Assembly: GCA_015680905.1 (NCBI GenBank) | Contig: CM027378.1 | Location: 107,715,501-107,779,500, forward strand | Direction: 5' to 3' | Length of the DNA: 64,000 bases | DNA from: Coptis chinensis | Taxonomy: Eukaryota > Streptophyta > Magnoliopsida > Ranunculales > Ranunculaceae | In this document: piece by piece, positions 35,420-46,899 of the stretch | How the letters are laid out: every line of letters begins with the position of its first letter | Numbering within the stretch: the stretch's first letter is position 1 | Program-made: the position numbers and the translations under genes | The notes under the pieces: model-generated | What the model was told of the DNA's origin: nothing | Databases searched by the model: none | The model's input: the letters and a program-made list of their open reading frames with translations, nothing else

Positions 35420-36234
35420 ACTTTAAAATGCCAATTTGCAACATAACCAAAGTTAAAAAGGAAATAGACAATAAATATTTAGAAAGGAAATTAAATAGTT
35501 ATTGATCAGACCGTACTTTCACTCTTGGAGAAAAGACATGTTACCAGTAACCCCTATATCCAAATTTGACTCTAGCTAACACCTTACCTGTGAAGGACTA
35601 AATAAAAACAACTAATTAAAAATAGTAAACTTGCTAGTCAACCTACAGACCTAAGCACATTACGCTTCCGTGTGTTGTATATCACCTAACAAAATGGTTA
35701 AAAGATTCATATCACTCTGCCACTTTACTGAAGTAAAATTGATGATACATTTTCTTATATTTTTTTTTATTTGCCTCATCAATCAATTGGGGCTTTTGTG
35801 TAGAAAGGAATCACTTTCGAGCAAAAGGAAAAACCTAAAATGTATAATTCCCACGATAGAGTTATCGGTCAAACAAACCAATGCGCTGCTTGTTCAGCTT
35901 TCCATAAGCCCTCTTATAAATCAGTTCCCTCATGATTTTCAGATTAGGATATTTGTAATGCAGGGAATAAGTTAAAGGAGCTCTAAATACTTGAAGGATC
36001 ATTTTCTGTGAACTTTGAGAATGACCATTACGTCGACTTTTTTTTAAAAAAAGTTGTCAGGAAACAGATTAAAGTTACCCAAATGTCACATAAGATTCAA
36101 CCCTATGACATATTGGCCGGTTGCCTTGTTAACTTTTAAAGAAGCCATTGAATATCTGCAAAAAGATACCTCTTTATGCTTAACACATGCCCGATCAAGA
36201 GAAATTTGGAATCAGAATCTCAATTGTCTTTACC

Positions 36235-36508
36235 TGTCTCAAACGGAGGAGCTGCAAAATACTTTTGGTATTTGGGTTCATCGTATTGATACTGCAGAGA
36301 AACATCAGAGGGCATATAAATAAGAAACAAACCAGCAAAATCCTAGTAACTACACTAAAGGGGGTGTATCTCAGATTTCACACTTGCAAATAATCTCAAT
36401 TGGTTTTTAATTGTCTCAAACGGAGGAGCTGCAAAATACTTTTGGTATTTGGGTCCATCGCATTGATACTACAGAGAAACATCAGAGGGCATATAAATAA
36501 GAAACAAA
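36235..36508 (+). repeat. 97-bp direct repeat pair
   Basis: 36235-36331 and 36412-36508 are near-identical (tgtctcaaacggaggagc to ataaataagaaacaaa), with about three differences and an offset of 177 bp. A local duplication inside the Helitron-like element. Confidence 0.9.
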
Positions 36509-36582
36509 TGTATTGCTATTTGTATCAATAACATCACAATAATCTTTCTTTTTAACCTTACAGATCCTAAACATGAAGATCC

Positions 36583-37300
36583 TCAAACCTCTGCAATACG
36601 AACCACCTGTTTACCGACATTGCGTCCTGAAAAGAGTTCAATCAGAGCAGACGGAGCCTCCTCTAGACCTTCCAGTAAGTATCTTCAATGTACACTATCT
36701 TCCTTCTTCTCGATATCTTTGTACAACCAACTCGAGGAACTCGGATACATATGCTTGTATTCAGGTTCAATAAACCCTTTGCATTCTCGATTTGCTTTGT
36801 GACAATGCAGAATAAGTTGCGTACACCTTCATGCTCGGTGAGGTTATATTGAGATATCAAACCACGACGCAATCCTACCATGGACATTCATGTTTAGAAG
36901 AACTGCATCAAGCATCACCCCCGTTCTCAAAGTAGATGTTTATGCCTTCAAGGAAACATCCGGTAAGAGTAACAACCAACATAACGATATATAAAAGGCT
37001 TCAAAGGGAAAATTTCAAAACTCAAGAAATGATGTATCCATGACATACAGATTCAGTTAATTCAAAATTGCTTAGTGAGTTAAAACATTTGTTTCCCCAA
37101 AACAATGTTGTATTCGAAAATTGCACATATATACCAAAAGTCGCCTCAGTTTTCCTCTTAATAAAGGACTGAAACTCATCATGTTATAGCGTTAAGTTAG
37201 ATAATATAGCAGATGGGTGTTATCAAAGCAAATATTCTGTACAAACCTTTTCAAAGTAGCTGTTAAATCCTGCTCCTCTTTGTAATTAAAAGCATCATCA
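36583..37300 (-). pseudogene. 2-alkenal reductase (NADPH-dependent) gene fragment
   Basis: The family reduces reactive aldehydes and ketones in the cytosol. Two exon pieces on the - strand are visible: about 37300-37247 (DDAFNYKEEQDLTATLKR, ending at a GTTTGT donor) and 36966-36583. The second piece reads LEGINIYFENGG, then in a shifted frame LDAVLLNMNVHGRIA, then GLISQYNLTEHEGVRNLF, KIVYIEDT, and in another frame LEGLEEAPSALIELFSGRN and VGKQVVRIAEV followed by TGA. This order matches the C-terminal half of plant alkenal reductases (..YFENVGGxMLDAVLLNMRxHGRIA.. ..GLFSGRNVGKQVV..). At least three frameshifts show it is dead. The N-terminal half is absent. It sits in the Helitron-like element in the same orientation. 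Confidence 0.85.
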
Positions 37301-37497
37301 ATTAAGATGAATGAAATGGATGGCAGCAGTTTACTGGATAAAACCAACAACGGCCCAGAATCCAGGTTAAGTGGAAACTCAAGTATCAACTCCCCTTCTG
37401 CATCCAGTTCTCATCCTCTCAAATCTGTTGTTACTATAAAATCTGAGCTACTTGTTGGCACTAAACGATCAGCCCCATGCTGGCGAGAAAAAGTTTT

Positions 37498-37620
37498 ATT
37501 TTCAGTTGAAGGTTTTTTGTTTTTTTAAGGATTCGTAGTTTGAGGCAACGGGAAGGTTTTTTTCAGCTAAAGGTTTTTCGTTTTTTGAGGATTCATAGTT
37601 TGAGGCGATGGGATTTTTTT
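37498..37620. repeat. imperfect tandem duplication, about 60-bp unit
   Basis: Two copies of ttcagytRaaggtttttygt plus gaggattcRtagtttgaggc in the right part of the Helitron-like segment. Confidence 0.8.
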
Positions 37621-37897
37621 TTTGAATCATTTTTTGTGTTTTAATGTTCCGTAGATATACCACGAATCATAATTTTGGTTGGCGTGTAATTGTTTTCTCA
37701 TAATTTTATAAATCTCGAAAACATATAACCAATCTCAAGCAAATCCAACATCCGTATAATTTTTAGTAAATTTGGATTGTGAATAATTAAAATACTGTCC
37801 TGACTTTTAATTAACTTTGGGTACCTACTTAAAAATTGTGCTGACGTGGCCTCCTGAAAGCACAGATGAGCATTTTCGCCCAGTGTGCAATAATGGT

Positions 37898-39378
37898 ATA
37901 TACAACGTTATGACACTTAAACATCCATATAATTAATAACGCGTAAACCAAAAATACATGAAACAAGATACTCTTTCGTTCTCTGAAATAATATATGCAA
38001 TAAAGTTCAATAATGCGTAAACAAATTTACTGCACCCTTTTAGAACTCTCCACGCCTCAAGTTTTGGAAATGAGTTTTATTACTGATGATGTCATATGTT
38101 AGGTGGGCATTTATTGAATGTGCCATAAATGGCCCGTTAGCGTTATAAATGGATATTCATTGAATGTGCCATGAATGACCAGATTGTTTGGACTGTCCTA
38201 GAGAAGAACTAAGGTTTTCGCCTTGCGGGTTAGTTGTATTCCTTGAGTGTACGGGAATGTAGGGTTGGGTATTCCTTGAATGTGGCGAGAATGACCCAAG
38301 GCATTCATTGAATGTGCCATGAATGGCCCGTTAGTGATATGATAGGTATTCCTTGAATGTGGCGGGAATGACCTAAGATATTCATTGAATATGCCATGAA
38401 TGACTTGAGTTTTTGTGCCTGAAGAGGCTGTGAAATATGTATATGAAAGCCCAGAGATGGCTATGATATTGTAGTATTGATTGGGGAAAGAGGGCATACT
38501 GAGAAATGTGTGATTTGGCAAATGTGTGGAGTGCAAATCGTGGAGTAGGTACTAAAGGGTGGGTGTATAAGAAAAGTAATTGGTTAATTGATAAGAGAAA
38601 TTGATTTGTTTATGCGAGTGTGTTTGGGCTTACATTTGGATACCTATAGGATATCTACATATGTTATATAAAATTTCTAACTTTCTTTAAGTGTGGGGAG
38701 GGTAGAACTTAATAATATTTTGTACAGGGACGCGATCCTACCCTTATATAGCAGTGGATATTGGTAAGTTTTAATTCAATTACTTAGTTATTAAAACAAC
38801 TTATTATAACGAGTTAATAAGATGGGAGTCTTGCTTGGGAAGAAACTATGCTGGTTGAAATGACGGAACTACCTATCTTCCAAGCTGAGAATAATTATAT
38901 TATGATATATTTAAAGTGTTAGTTGGATAAGTAAAGATTGGAAATGTTTATATGTGGTTAGTCTACTCATACCAGCAAATTTTATTTTGCTGACCCATGT
39001 TTGCTTTGTTTTGGTAACGTGGGTGTGTTCTTGGGAACATAGGTGGAAGGCAGTGGAACCGCGGTGTGTGATTTGGGTTCTTGCCTGGAGCAGTCCGTTA
39101 GTTCTTTTATTAGGTCTGATTCTTATTGAAAGGATATAATAATGTAGTTTATATTTCAGAGCATGACATGAGAACATGGTAGTGAGGACTATTATTCAGA
39201 GAGTTTGTTTGATGTTTTGTTTGGACGGGAGATAGCTTAATAAAGTGATGGTGGAAACTTCTGGGGTTTATTTATTTTCAAGCGGTTTCTTTTATGATGT
39301 GGGTTTTAGGTTTTGACATGTGTTGTATCCACCCCGTCATAGCCTGGGTTTTTAGACAATTGAACTGAGTGATGTTTG
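37898..39378 (+). mobile_element. 5' LTR, second part, of the chromovirus-type element
   Basis: Matches 42375-43657 of the 3' LTR along its whole length, including acgcgtaaaccaaaaatac, cgcctcaagttttggaaatg and accccgtcatagcctggg. It lacks the last 57 bp of the LTR. It contains more copies of an internal minisatellite than the 3' LTR (see 38097-38410). Confidence 0.9.
38097..38410. repeat. minisatellite inside the 5' LTR
   Basis: Alternating words of the type ggcattcattgaatgtgcc, atgaatggcccgttag and ggtattccttgaatgtggc. The cluster spans about 310 bp here but only about 125 bp in the 3' LTR (42570-42695), so the two LTRs differ in copy number. Confidence 0.85.
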
Positions 39379-39418
39379 GAGTACAAAAGTGAATATTGTT
39401 CGTCTTTGAGATTTTGCA

Positions 39419-40771
39419 GTTGATTCTAAGGGAGGATTGAGATTTCATGAGAGATTGTGTGTACCAGATGATGCAGAGTTAAAAAAGGAGATATTATATG
39501 AAGCTCATCGTTCTCGGTTTACAATTCATCCTGGAGGAACGAAGATCTACCAAGACTTGAAGAGGACCTTTTGGTGGGAAGGAATGAAAAGAGATGTCGG
39601 AGAATATATTTCTCAATGTTTAACTTGTCAGCAGGTTAAGGCAGAACATCAGAGGCCTTCTGGATTATTGCAGCCATTAGAGATACCGATGTGGAAATGG
39701 GAGCACATTTCTATGGATTTCATTGATGGCTTGCCTAAGTCTCGGAGAGGTAATGAATCTATTTGGGTTATTGTTGATCATTTAACGAAGTCTGCTCATT
39801 TCATTCCTATTGACGTGCGTAGAAATACAGATAAGTTAGTCTCCTTGTACATTCAGGAAGTGGTAAGGTTATATGGGATTCTAGTGAGTATTGTTTCAGA
39901 TCGAGATCCTTTGTTCACTTCCGAGTTCTGAAAGAGTTTTCAGTGTGCTATGGGTACTAGTTTGGCGATGAGTACTGCTTATCATCCTCAGACAGATGGA
40001 TAGACGGAGAGGGTGAACCAGATATTATAAGATATGTTACGCTCTTATGTAATGGATTTTGGTGGAGGATGGGAGGAGCATTTACCTTTGGTGGAGTTAG
40101 CATATAATAACAGTTTCCAGTCGAGCATCGGTATGGCACCCTTTGAGGCTTTGTATGGGATTCCATGTTGATCACCTGCTTGTTGGGCAGACGTGGGAGA
40201 TCGAGTATTGCTTGGGCCTGCGATAGTGAGAGAGACATCTGAACAGATTAAAGTCATTAGAGAAAGGATTAAGACAGCACATAGTAGGCAGAAAAGTTAT
40301 GCAGATTTGAAGAGGAAATGGGTTGAGTTTTTTGTAGGTGATTTTGTGTTTTTGAATGTTTCCCCTATGAGAGGAGTTATGAGGTTTGGCATGAAAGGAA
40401 AGTTGAGTCCACAATATATTGGACCATATGAGATAGTAGCCTCCGTTGGTAGTTTGGCGTACCATCTTGCTTTGCCGCCTAACTTAGTGATGATTCATGA
40501 TGTCTTCCACGTGTCTATGCATGCTACGGAAATGTGTGAAAGATCCTACAGAGGTTGTTCAGCCAGCAGAGCTAGAGTTGAATGATGATGTAACTTTTAC
40601 AGTGAGACCTATCACGATAGTAGATAGGGATGTGAAACAGTACACCTTAGGAGGAGGATTGTAAACTTGGTAAAAGTGCAGTGGAGTGAAAGGAAAAATG
40701 ATGTGACTTGGGAACTTGAAGATAAGATAAGGCAGGTGCATCCTGAGCTCTTCTCTGACACTCTACCTTGA
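39419..40771 (+). pseudogene. integrase with chromodomain-like tail, chromovirus-type element
   Basis: Starts in frame at VDSKGGLRFHERLCVPDD. The H2C2 zinc-binding module is intact (H-x-H in HRSRFTIHPGG, then CLTC). The catalytic core begins WEHISMDFIDGLP (first Asp) and has VSDRDPLFTSEF (second Asp) before a TGA at 39929. Homology continues past further stops as STAYHPQTDG, EHLPLVEFAYNNSFQ and then MKGKLSPQYIGPYEI. It ends in a chromodomain-like tail 40550-40771 (RPITIVDRDVKQ, VKVQWSERKNDVTWELEDK, HPELF), which in chromoviruses directs insertion to certain chromatin. Several stops and shifts inactivate it. The tail points to a Tekay/Del-type chromovirus. Confidence 0.85.
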
Positions 40772-40805
40772 ATCTCGGGACGAGATCCTTTTAAGGTGTG
40801 TATAT

Positions 40806-40839
40806 TATAACACCCCGTCTTTTTATTTTATTTTCCTAG

Positions 40840-40885
<46 letters not shown>

Positions 40886-43714
40886 GATAAAGCAAAATAT
40901 ATGATAAGTATCAGTTACGGATAAAAGTCCCGTAAGTAAATAGATAAGTTTTATCCTTGTTTTTCGGTGAGTTTAAAAAAAAAAAACTAAAAGGGGATTC
41001 TCACGTAGAGTTTTTGAGGGAAAAACACAGCGAGAGTTTTAGAAAAAAAAAAAGGAATTTTACTTGAAGAAGAAAAGGTTTTGAACGAGGAAGATCGTCT
41101 TTTTCGCGCGACAGTCAACTTCGGTCTTTCGGGGTTTTTTCGCTTTCGGAAAACTGTTCGGTTTATAAACAGTGAGTAGATACTTTCAACGATATAAAAT
41201 GTTACACTTTGATAAAATTCTAAAACACTGATTTACTGCGGAATCATCGTTTTTTTTGTCGACTGTAAAGGTCGGAAATGTTGTTGTATACGCGTGTGAT
41301 TGTTAGAACTAAATGGTATAAAACAAAGAAATACATAAGATTGTTAACGCAGAGGAACAAATATACTGTAACCTCGCAAGATTGATTTTTTTGTTTAACC
41401 AGGAATGAAATCGAGTTTCCATTTAGTGATATAGTTAATTGTTCTTATATGGACTCAAAACTTATTAATTACCGCGAGTGTAAACTGTTTTGCCTGATGA
41501 AGTGATATCTTTGTTTTCTTTTACTGTCAATTGAATTGAAGGGTGGTATTTTTCTTGGTTGTTGGTTGCTGTCTGGTGAAGAATAGATGAGTTGTTGTTG
41601 TCGGGGAATGATTGGTAGTGGTGGAATAGAGGTATGAGCGCGGTGAAGCTCTGAGCAGCCATTAATGGCGGCAATATCGCGAGTTTTGATAAGGGAGGAA
41701 TTCGAGAGTTGATGGTATCGGCAAATGGGGTTTTTGGTAGGAATTAAAACCGGGTGGTTTAGTAGTGGTGACGAGTGAGGGTTGTGGTGGCTGTGGTGGT
41801 GGAGGCGCTGGTGAAGTGAGGAAGAAGAAGAAGAAGACCACGCACTGTTCGTGAGTTTTGTTTATGTGGGCTTGGGCCGAATTTCGTGGGTGGGCTTGAG
41901 TGTTTTAAATTTTGAAATTTCATTTTTGGACTTAAGTGTTAGACTTTGGGCCTTAGTCTTTAGGATTTTGGGTTAGAGGAGTTTAGGTATGGTTGACTGC
42001 TATTGACCTGGCTGGTTGACTTTGACTGTTGACCAGGGTTGACTGTTGACCAGTTGACCCAGTTTGACTTTTAACTCGGATTATGATTTGGTCTATTAGG
42101 ATAGATCTAGGGCTATTAGCATGCTTGGATTTAGGCTAAGACTTATATATATATATATATATTATTGAACTTTATTGCATATATTATTTCAGAGAATGAA
42201 GGAGTATCTTGTTTCATGTATTTTTGGTTATTAATTATATGGATGTCTAAGTGTCATAACGTTGTATATCATAAAAGACTGAAATATCACATAGTAGTTA
42301 ATACATGTACACACACACACACACACACACACATGTATGTATTAACTACTATGTGATATTTCAGATCTTTTATGATATACAACGCTATGACATTTTAGAC
42401 ATCCATATAATTAATAACGCGTAAACCAAAAATACATGAAACAAGATACTTCTTCGTTCTCTGAAATAATATATGCAATAAAGTTCAATAATGCGAAAAA
42501 CAAATTTACTGCACCCTTTTAGAACTCTCCGCGCCTCAAGTTTTGGAAATGAGTTTTATGACTGATGATGTGGCGGGAATGACCCAGGGCATTCATTAAA
42601 TATGCCATGAATGGCCCGTTAGTGATATGATAGGTATTCCTTGAATGTGGCGGGAATGACCTAAGGTATTCATTGAATGTGCCATGAATGACTTGAGTTT
42701 TTGTGCCCGAAGAGGCTGTGAAATATGTGTATGAAAGCCCATAGATGGCTATGATATTGTGGTATTCGGTAGGAGATATGCACACATAAATGTGTGATTT
42801 GGCAAATGTGTGGAGTGCAAATCGTGGAGTAGGTACTAAAGGGTGGGTGTATAAGAAAAATAATTGGTTAATTGATAAGAGAAATTGATTTGTTTATGCG
42901 AGTGTGTTTAGGCTTACATTGAATACCTATAAGATATCTACATATGTTATATAAAATTTTTAACTTTCTTTTGCAGGAGGGTAGGACTTAATAATATTTT
43001 GTGCAGTGACGCGATCCTACCCTTATATAGCAGTGGATATTAGTAAGTTTTAATTCAATTACTTAGTTATTAAAACAAGTTATTATAACGAGTTAATAAG
43101 ATGGGAGTCTTGCTTGGGAAGAAACTATGTTGGTTGAAATGACGGAACTACCTGTCTTCCAAGTTGAGAATAATTATATTATGATATATTTAAAGTGTTA
43201 GTTGGATAAGTAAAGATTGGAAATGTTTATATGTGGTTAGTCTACTCATACCAGCAAATTCCATTTTGCTGGCCTATGTTTGCTTTGTTTTGACAACGTG
43301 GGTGTGTTCTTGAGAACATAGGTGGAAGGCAGTGGAACCGCGGCGTGTGATTTGGATTCTTGCCTGGAGCAGTCCGTTAGTTCTTTTATTAGGTCTGATT
43401 CTTATTGAAAGGATGTAATAACATAGTTTATATTTTTCATCATGACATGGGAACATGGTAGTGAGGACTATTATTCAGAGAGTTTGTTTGATGTTTTGTT
43501 TGGACGGGAGATAGCTTAACAAAGTGATGGTGGAAACTTCTGGGGTTTATTTATTTTCAAGTGGTTTCTTTTATGATGTGGGTTTTAGGTTTTGACATGT
43601 GTTGTATCCACCCCGTCATAGCCTGGGTTTTTAGACAATTGAACCGAGTGATGTTTGAGATATTTATATTTCAAATATTCACTTTGTAATTGTTTAGAAA
43701 TTCGGGTTGTGACA
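40806..43714 (+). mobile_element. 3' LTR of the chromovirus-type element
   Basis: Starts TATAACACCCCGT directly after the acgagatccttttaaggtgtg polypurine region and ends GGGTTGTGACA, 2.9 kb, followed by the duplication GTTCT. It contains a (TAA)n tract (about 40845-40885) and a 332-bp palindrome (42161-42492). It serves as the reference for reconstructing the broken 5' LTR. Confidence 0.9.
42161..42492. repeat. 332-bp near-perfect palindrome with CA-repeat loop
   Basis: The left arm begins attattgaactttattgc and the right arm ends gcaataaagttcaataat. The arms are about 150 bp and pair almost throughout (for example catagtagttaatacatg opposite catgtatgtattaactac). A (CA)n run of about 25 bp (42309-42333) forms the loop. 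It looks like a foldback element or an inverted duplication within the LTR. The 5' LTR keeps only the outer part of the right arm. Confidence 0.9.
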
Positions 43715-43719
43715 GTTCT

Positions 43720-44170
43720 GTTGTTGGTTTACGCACAGGCCTAAAAAGCCCGTTATCCTATCAAAATGTTTTAATGAACTACTGACTGTTGTTGATAACT
43801 TGATACTTGATAGGGCCAAGATTTTATTGAGTCGGTGATCCGGCCACCCCCAATACAGTAAGAATGTAAGATAGGGTGACAATTGGCATATGTGATTGGA
43901 TCAAAGGCCAAAAATATTGCTGATATATATGAAATATTACCGATATATATCGGTTTGTGGGTACTGATATGGAAATATTCAATATCTCTCCACCGAATAT
44001 TGTAGTTTTTCCGGCTGATATATATCACATTTTTTTTTTTATATATTTTATATATCGGTGACTTATTCGATATAATCAATATATATTGTTTGAATTTTTA
44101 ACTGTTTGACTGATATTTTTGATATATATCGTTATATATCAGTGATATTTCCGATATATATTGATATATA
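43720..44170. other. AT-rich flank with gatatatatcg words
   Basis: Non-coding. From about 43920 to 44170, palindromic words of the type ccgatatatatcgg and gatatatatcrt recur in both orientations, giving a degenerate local repeat. No gene seen. Confidence 0.6.
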
Positions 44171-44172
44171 TG

Positions 44173-45043
44173 GGGATGGTTATATGAACTCCACTTAAAG
44201 TGATTCCAAAAAAACTCCACTACTAAATACAATGAATTAGAAATTAATTTTTGGTGAAGACGTTCTCCACGTAATAGAGATCATTATTACAAAAATTCAA
44301 TTCATTTGAAGAAGTATAACCCTGTAAAAAATCGTTTATAATATTTTGAAATTATCCAACGGTCCATATTTGTTTAATTTCAGTATAACTTTTAACAAGG
44401 TTAAACATATTTCAATTGAGCCGATTTTTTTGTGGGAGTGTTTTTTTTATCATGTTAGAATATTCCCAATGCAAATAGCTCTGAGGGGAAATTGAGCTAT
44501 TTTTTGTGGTTGTGTTTTTTATCATGTTAGAACATTCCCAATGCAAACAACTTTAAGACGAAATAACAACTTGTCAACTTTATGAGCCAAAAACAATGGC
44601 CCAATGCAAGGGTGGCAATGAAGGTGGCAATGAAGATAGCACTTGCTACTGAAATAGTTGTTGACTTGTGATATTCGGACGAAACTTTTTATTCCGTCTC
44701 GCGTGTTTTTTTTCAATATTTTTTGTTTTTTTAACGGGATATTCATTTTGTCCCACAATTTATTTAGTTATTTTTTTATTTTATTTTTTTACATACAGAC
44801 GGAATAAACACATTCCATCCGAATTTTAAAGTCATTTTTGCATTGGCCAACCCCTAGTAGCTTCTCACCAAGAAGGTAAACTATAAGGGAAAATACTCTT
44901 ATGTAGAGGTAACAAGTTGTTGTTTGCATTGGGAATGTTCTTATGTATATCTCCACAACAAATTAGCTCTCAATTTATTTTTATATAAGTCCACTAGTAG
45001 AAATGGAGTAAGTATAAGATGGAGTAAGTATAACCATCCCCAT
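44173..45043. mobile_element. MITE-like element with ggggatggttata termini, containing a second MITE
   Basis: Outer ends: ggggatggttata at about 44173-44186 and tataaccatcccc at about 45030-45043. Inside, a second inverted pair, agaacattcccaatgcaaac (about 44529) and gtttgcattgggaatgttct (about 44921-44941), bounds an element of about 415 bp. A related direct copy (agaatattcccaatgcaaat) lies at about 44457. No coding capacity. The flanking AT-rich words give no decisive target-site duplication. Confidence 0.6.
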
Positions 45044-45618
45044 TATATATAGTGATATATATATATTTTTTATTATCGAAAAAAAAATAGTGATATTTTA
45101 ACCAGTTCACAAAAAAAAAATATATCTTTGATATTTCTAATACTAGTTAATATGTCGGGCCGCTGGCTGGCCTACTACATTAATAGTTGACTTGCTTCGA
45201 CCTATTATAAGTGTATTATGTTACATTAATAGTTGATTTGCTCCATGCTTTTGTCTAATCATTCTTAATCCTTCTTGATCATATACTCTTCGAATTGAAC
45301 AACTTACGCCGAATCGAAACACAAAGCAATATACATGAGTCTAATATCCGCAAGCATCCTACTTCAAAACTTTAAGACACCAATACCTCACTTTACCGAA
45401 TTCTTCATAATACTATATCAAGGGATAAATAAAAGTAGGATGTATGTGGAAAAAAAAATCATAACGAAATAACTTGTTTTAGAAAACTATTTATAGCAGC
45501 AAACCATAAGATACCTGTGTCTCTGCACCACTACCTTGAATGCTTTATTAAAAGCTGGACATATATTACAATGATTACAACTTCAAATCAAGAACACACG
45601 GAGTTAGATATACTCAAT
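45044..45618. other. non-coding, no recognisable gene
   Basis: AT-rich sequence; nothing supportable was found. Confidence 0.4.
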
Positions 45619-46865
45619 GGTTTCTGTAAAGTCCTGAATTATTATTAAGGGTATTTTTGTAAATTTCATATTAAATCTAGGGTCATTTATGTAAATTGGT
45701 CATCGGGTTTATATTTCAAACGTACGTAACTTATGAAACTTAACTCCACTCATAAGTCACGTTAGGTAAGCGACCCATATCGCTAAAAATTTGACAAAAT
45801 GCCGGTTAGCGGTTTTCCGCGTCGCGAACGAAGCACGAAAGTTAACGCCTTTACACGCATGAGTGGGTTATTGTTATAGCCTGGCGGTGAGATAGAATAT
45901 AGAAGATTAAATTTAGCAGAGGGGGAAAAAAAAATAATTACGACGCGACGTCAAACGAGTGGAATTTGTTGTAGTTAGAGTTGGGAAAAATCATAATAGT
46001 TAGGGGGATTGATAGATATGATTGGCATTGACGTGCGGTCCTACAGTGGCTGTAAATGACTACAGAGCCCTGTCAGAGTAACAGTGCCAGAAATGGCCTG
46101 TAGCTCTGTTAACGGTAGTTAGATAAAAATTTATCCGAAACTCAATTCTTAACGTCGAGATTTCTTCTCGGCTTACACTAGTTAAGAATTCCTCGTTGTT
46201 CGATCAATTCTAACAACTGACTTATATGTATATGCTGTATAGGAGTGAATTCGAGTTGATTCGGTTAAGCGGGCTCGATTTGGTTAAGTGGGCTTGAGGA
46301 GAAGGAGCTTGCTAAGGTAGGAACCTACATACCAATATATGGTCTGCTTATTTTCATGCATGATTTGAATGGTTTAAAATAGGAAATAGATAGTTGCGTA
46401 TCAACCATGCATGTATATATGATATTCATGTTTTGCACTGTATTTCCTCGCTATAAACTATATATATAGATAGCTTTCGTGTGAAATGGGTTTTTTTGGT
46501 AAAATCGGGGTAGCGGAGATTTGTTTTCTTTGTTAAAAGAGAAAACTGGTTTTGGGAAGGGTTCGCGTCTTTTGTCTCAGTAAGGAGACAGAGAGATGGA
46601 TTTTGTATGCGGGTGAGGATTACCCGGTTGTTTGTAAATATGTGTGAGGTTCTGGATTGTCCCCGGGATAGAGTTTGTTGTTATTTACGATGATTCGCCG
46701 TTTGGGAATCATCGGTTGTCATTTACTATGACTGGCCCGTTTGGGAGTCATAGGTTGTATGTGATCGATGGGGGAAATCCAGGAACTCACACATACAGGA
46801 CCAACAGTTTTAAAAGAAAAATTAAATATGTATCTATAGTATTTGGAAAACAATCGGTAATACGA

Positions 46866-46899
<34 letters not shown>

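Larger units (their letters stand above)
34967..37897 (-). mobile_element. Helitron-like element carrying host gene fragments
   Basis: On the - strand the 3' end reads CCCGGCATGGCCGGG (a hairpin), then TGAAATA, then CTAG followed by T (34970-34967). This is the classic Helitron 3' terminus. The 5' end falls where homology to the host LTR resumes (37898), but a clean TC start is not visible, so it is altered or the boundary is approximate. Inside are a tRNA-like sequence, a duplicated 97-bp block, and fragments of a 2-alkenal reductase gene, in keeping with the known gene capture by Helitrons. No Rep/helicase is present (non-autonomous). Confidence 0.6.
22233..43719 (+). mobile_element. chromovirus-type Ty3/gypsy element, carrying nested insertions
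   Basis: The element proper is 22238-43714, flanked by the perfect 5-bp duplication GTTCT (22233-22237 and 43715-43719). Both LTRs start TATAACACCCCGT; the 3' LTR ends GGGTTGTGACA. The 5' LTR is split: 22238 to about 23587 matches 40806 to about 42160, and 37898-39378 matches 42375-43657. Between the halves lie the TIR element (23597-34957) and a Helitron-like segment (34967 to about 37897). After 39378 the last 57 bp of the LTR, the primer-binding site, gag, protease and reverse transcriptase are missing, and the sequence enters integrase directly (39419). Confidence 0.88.

Noticed and set aside
42165..42356. 63-codon frame ending in a Thr-His repeat
   Set aside because: It is just the palindrome and CA microsatellite read as codons.
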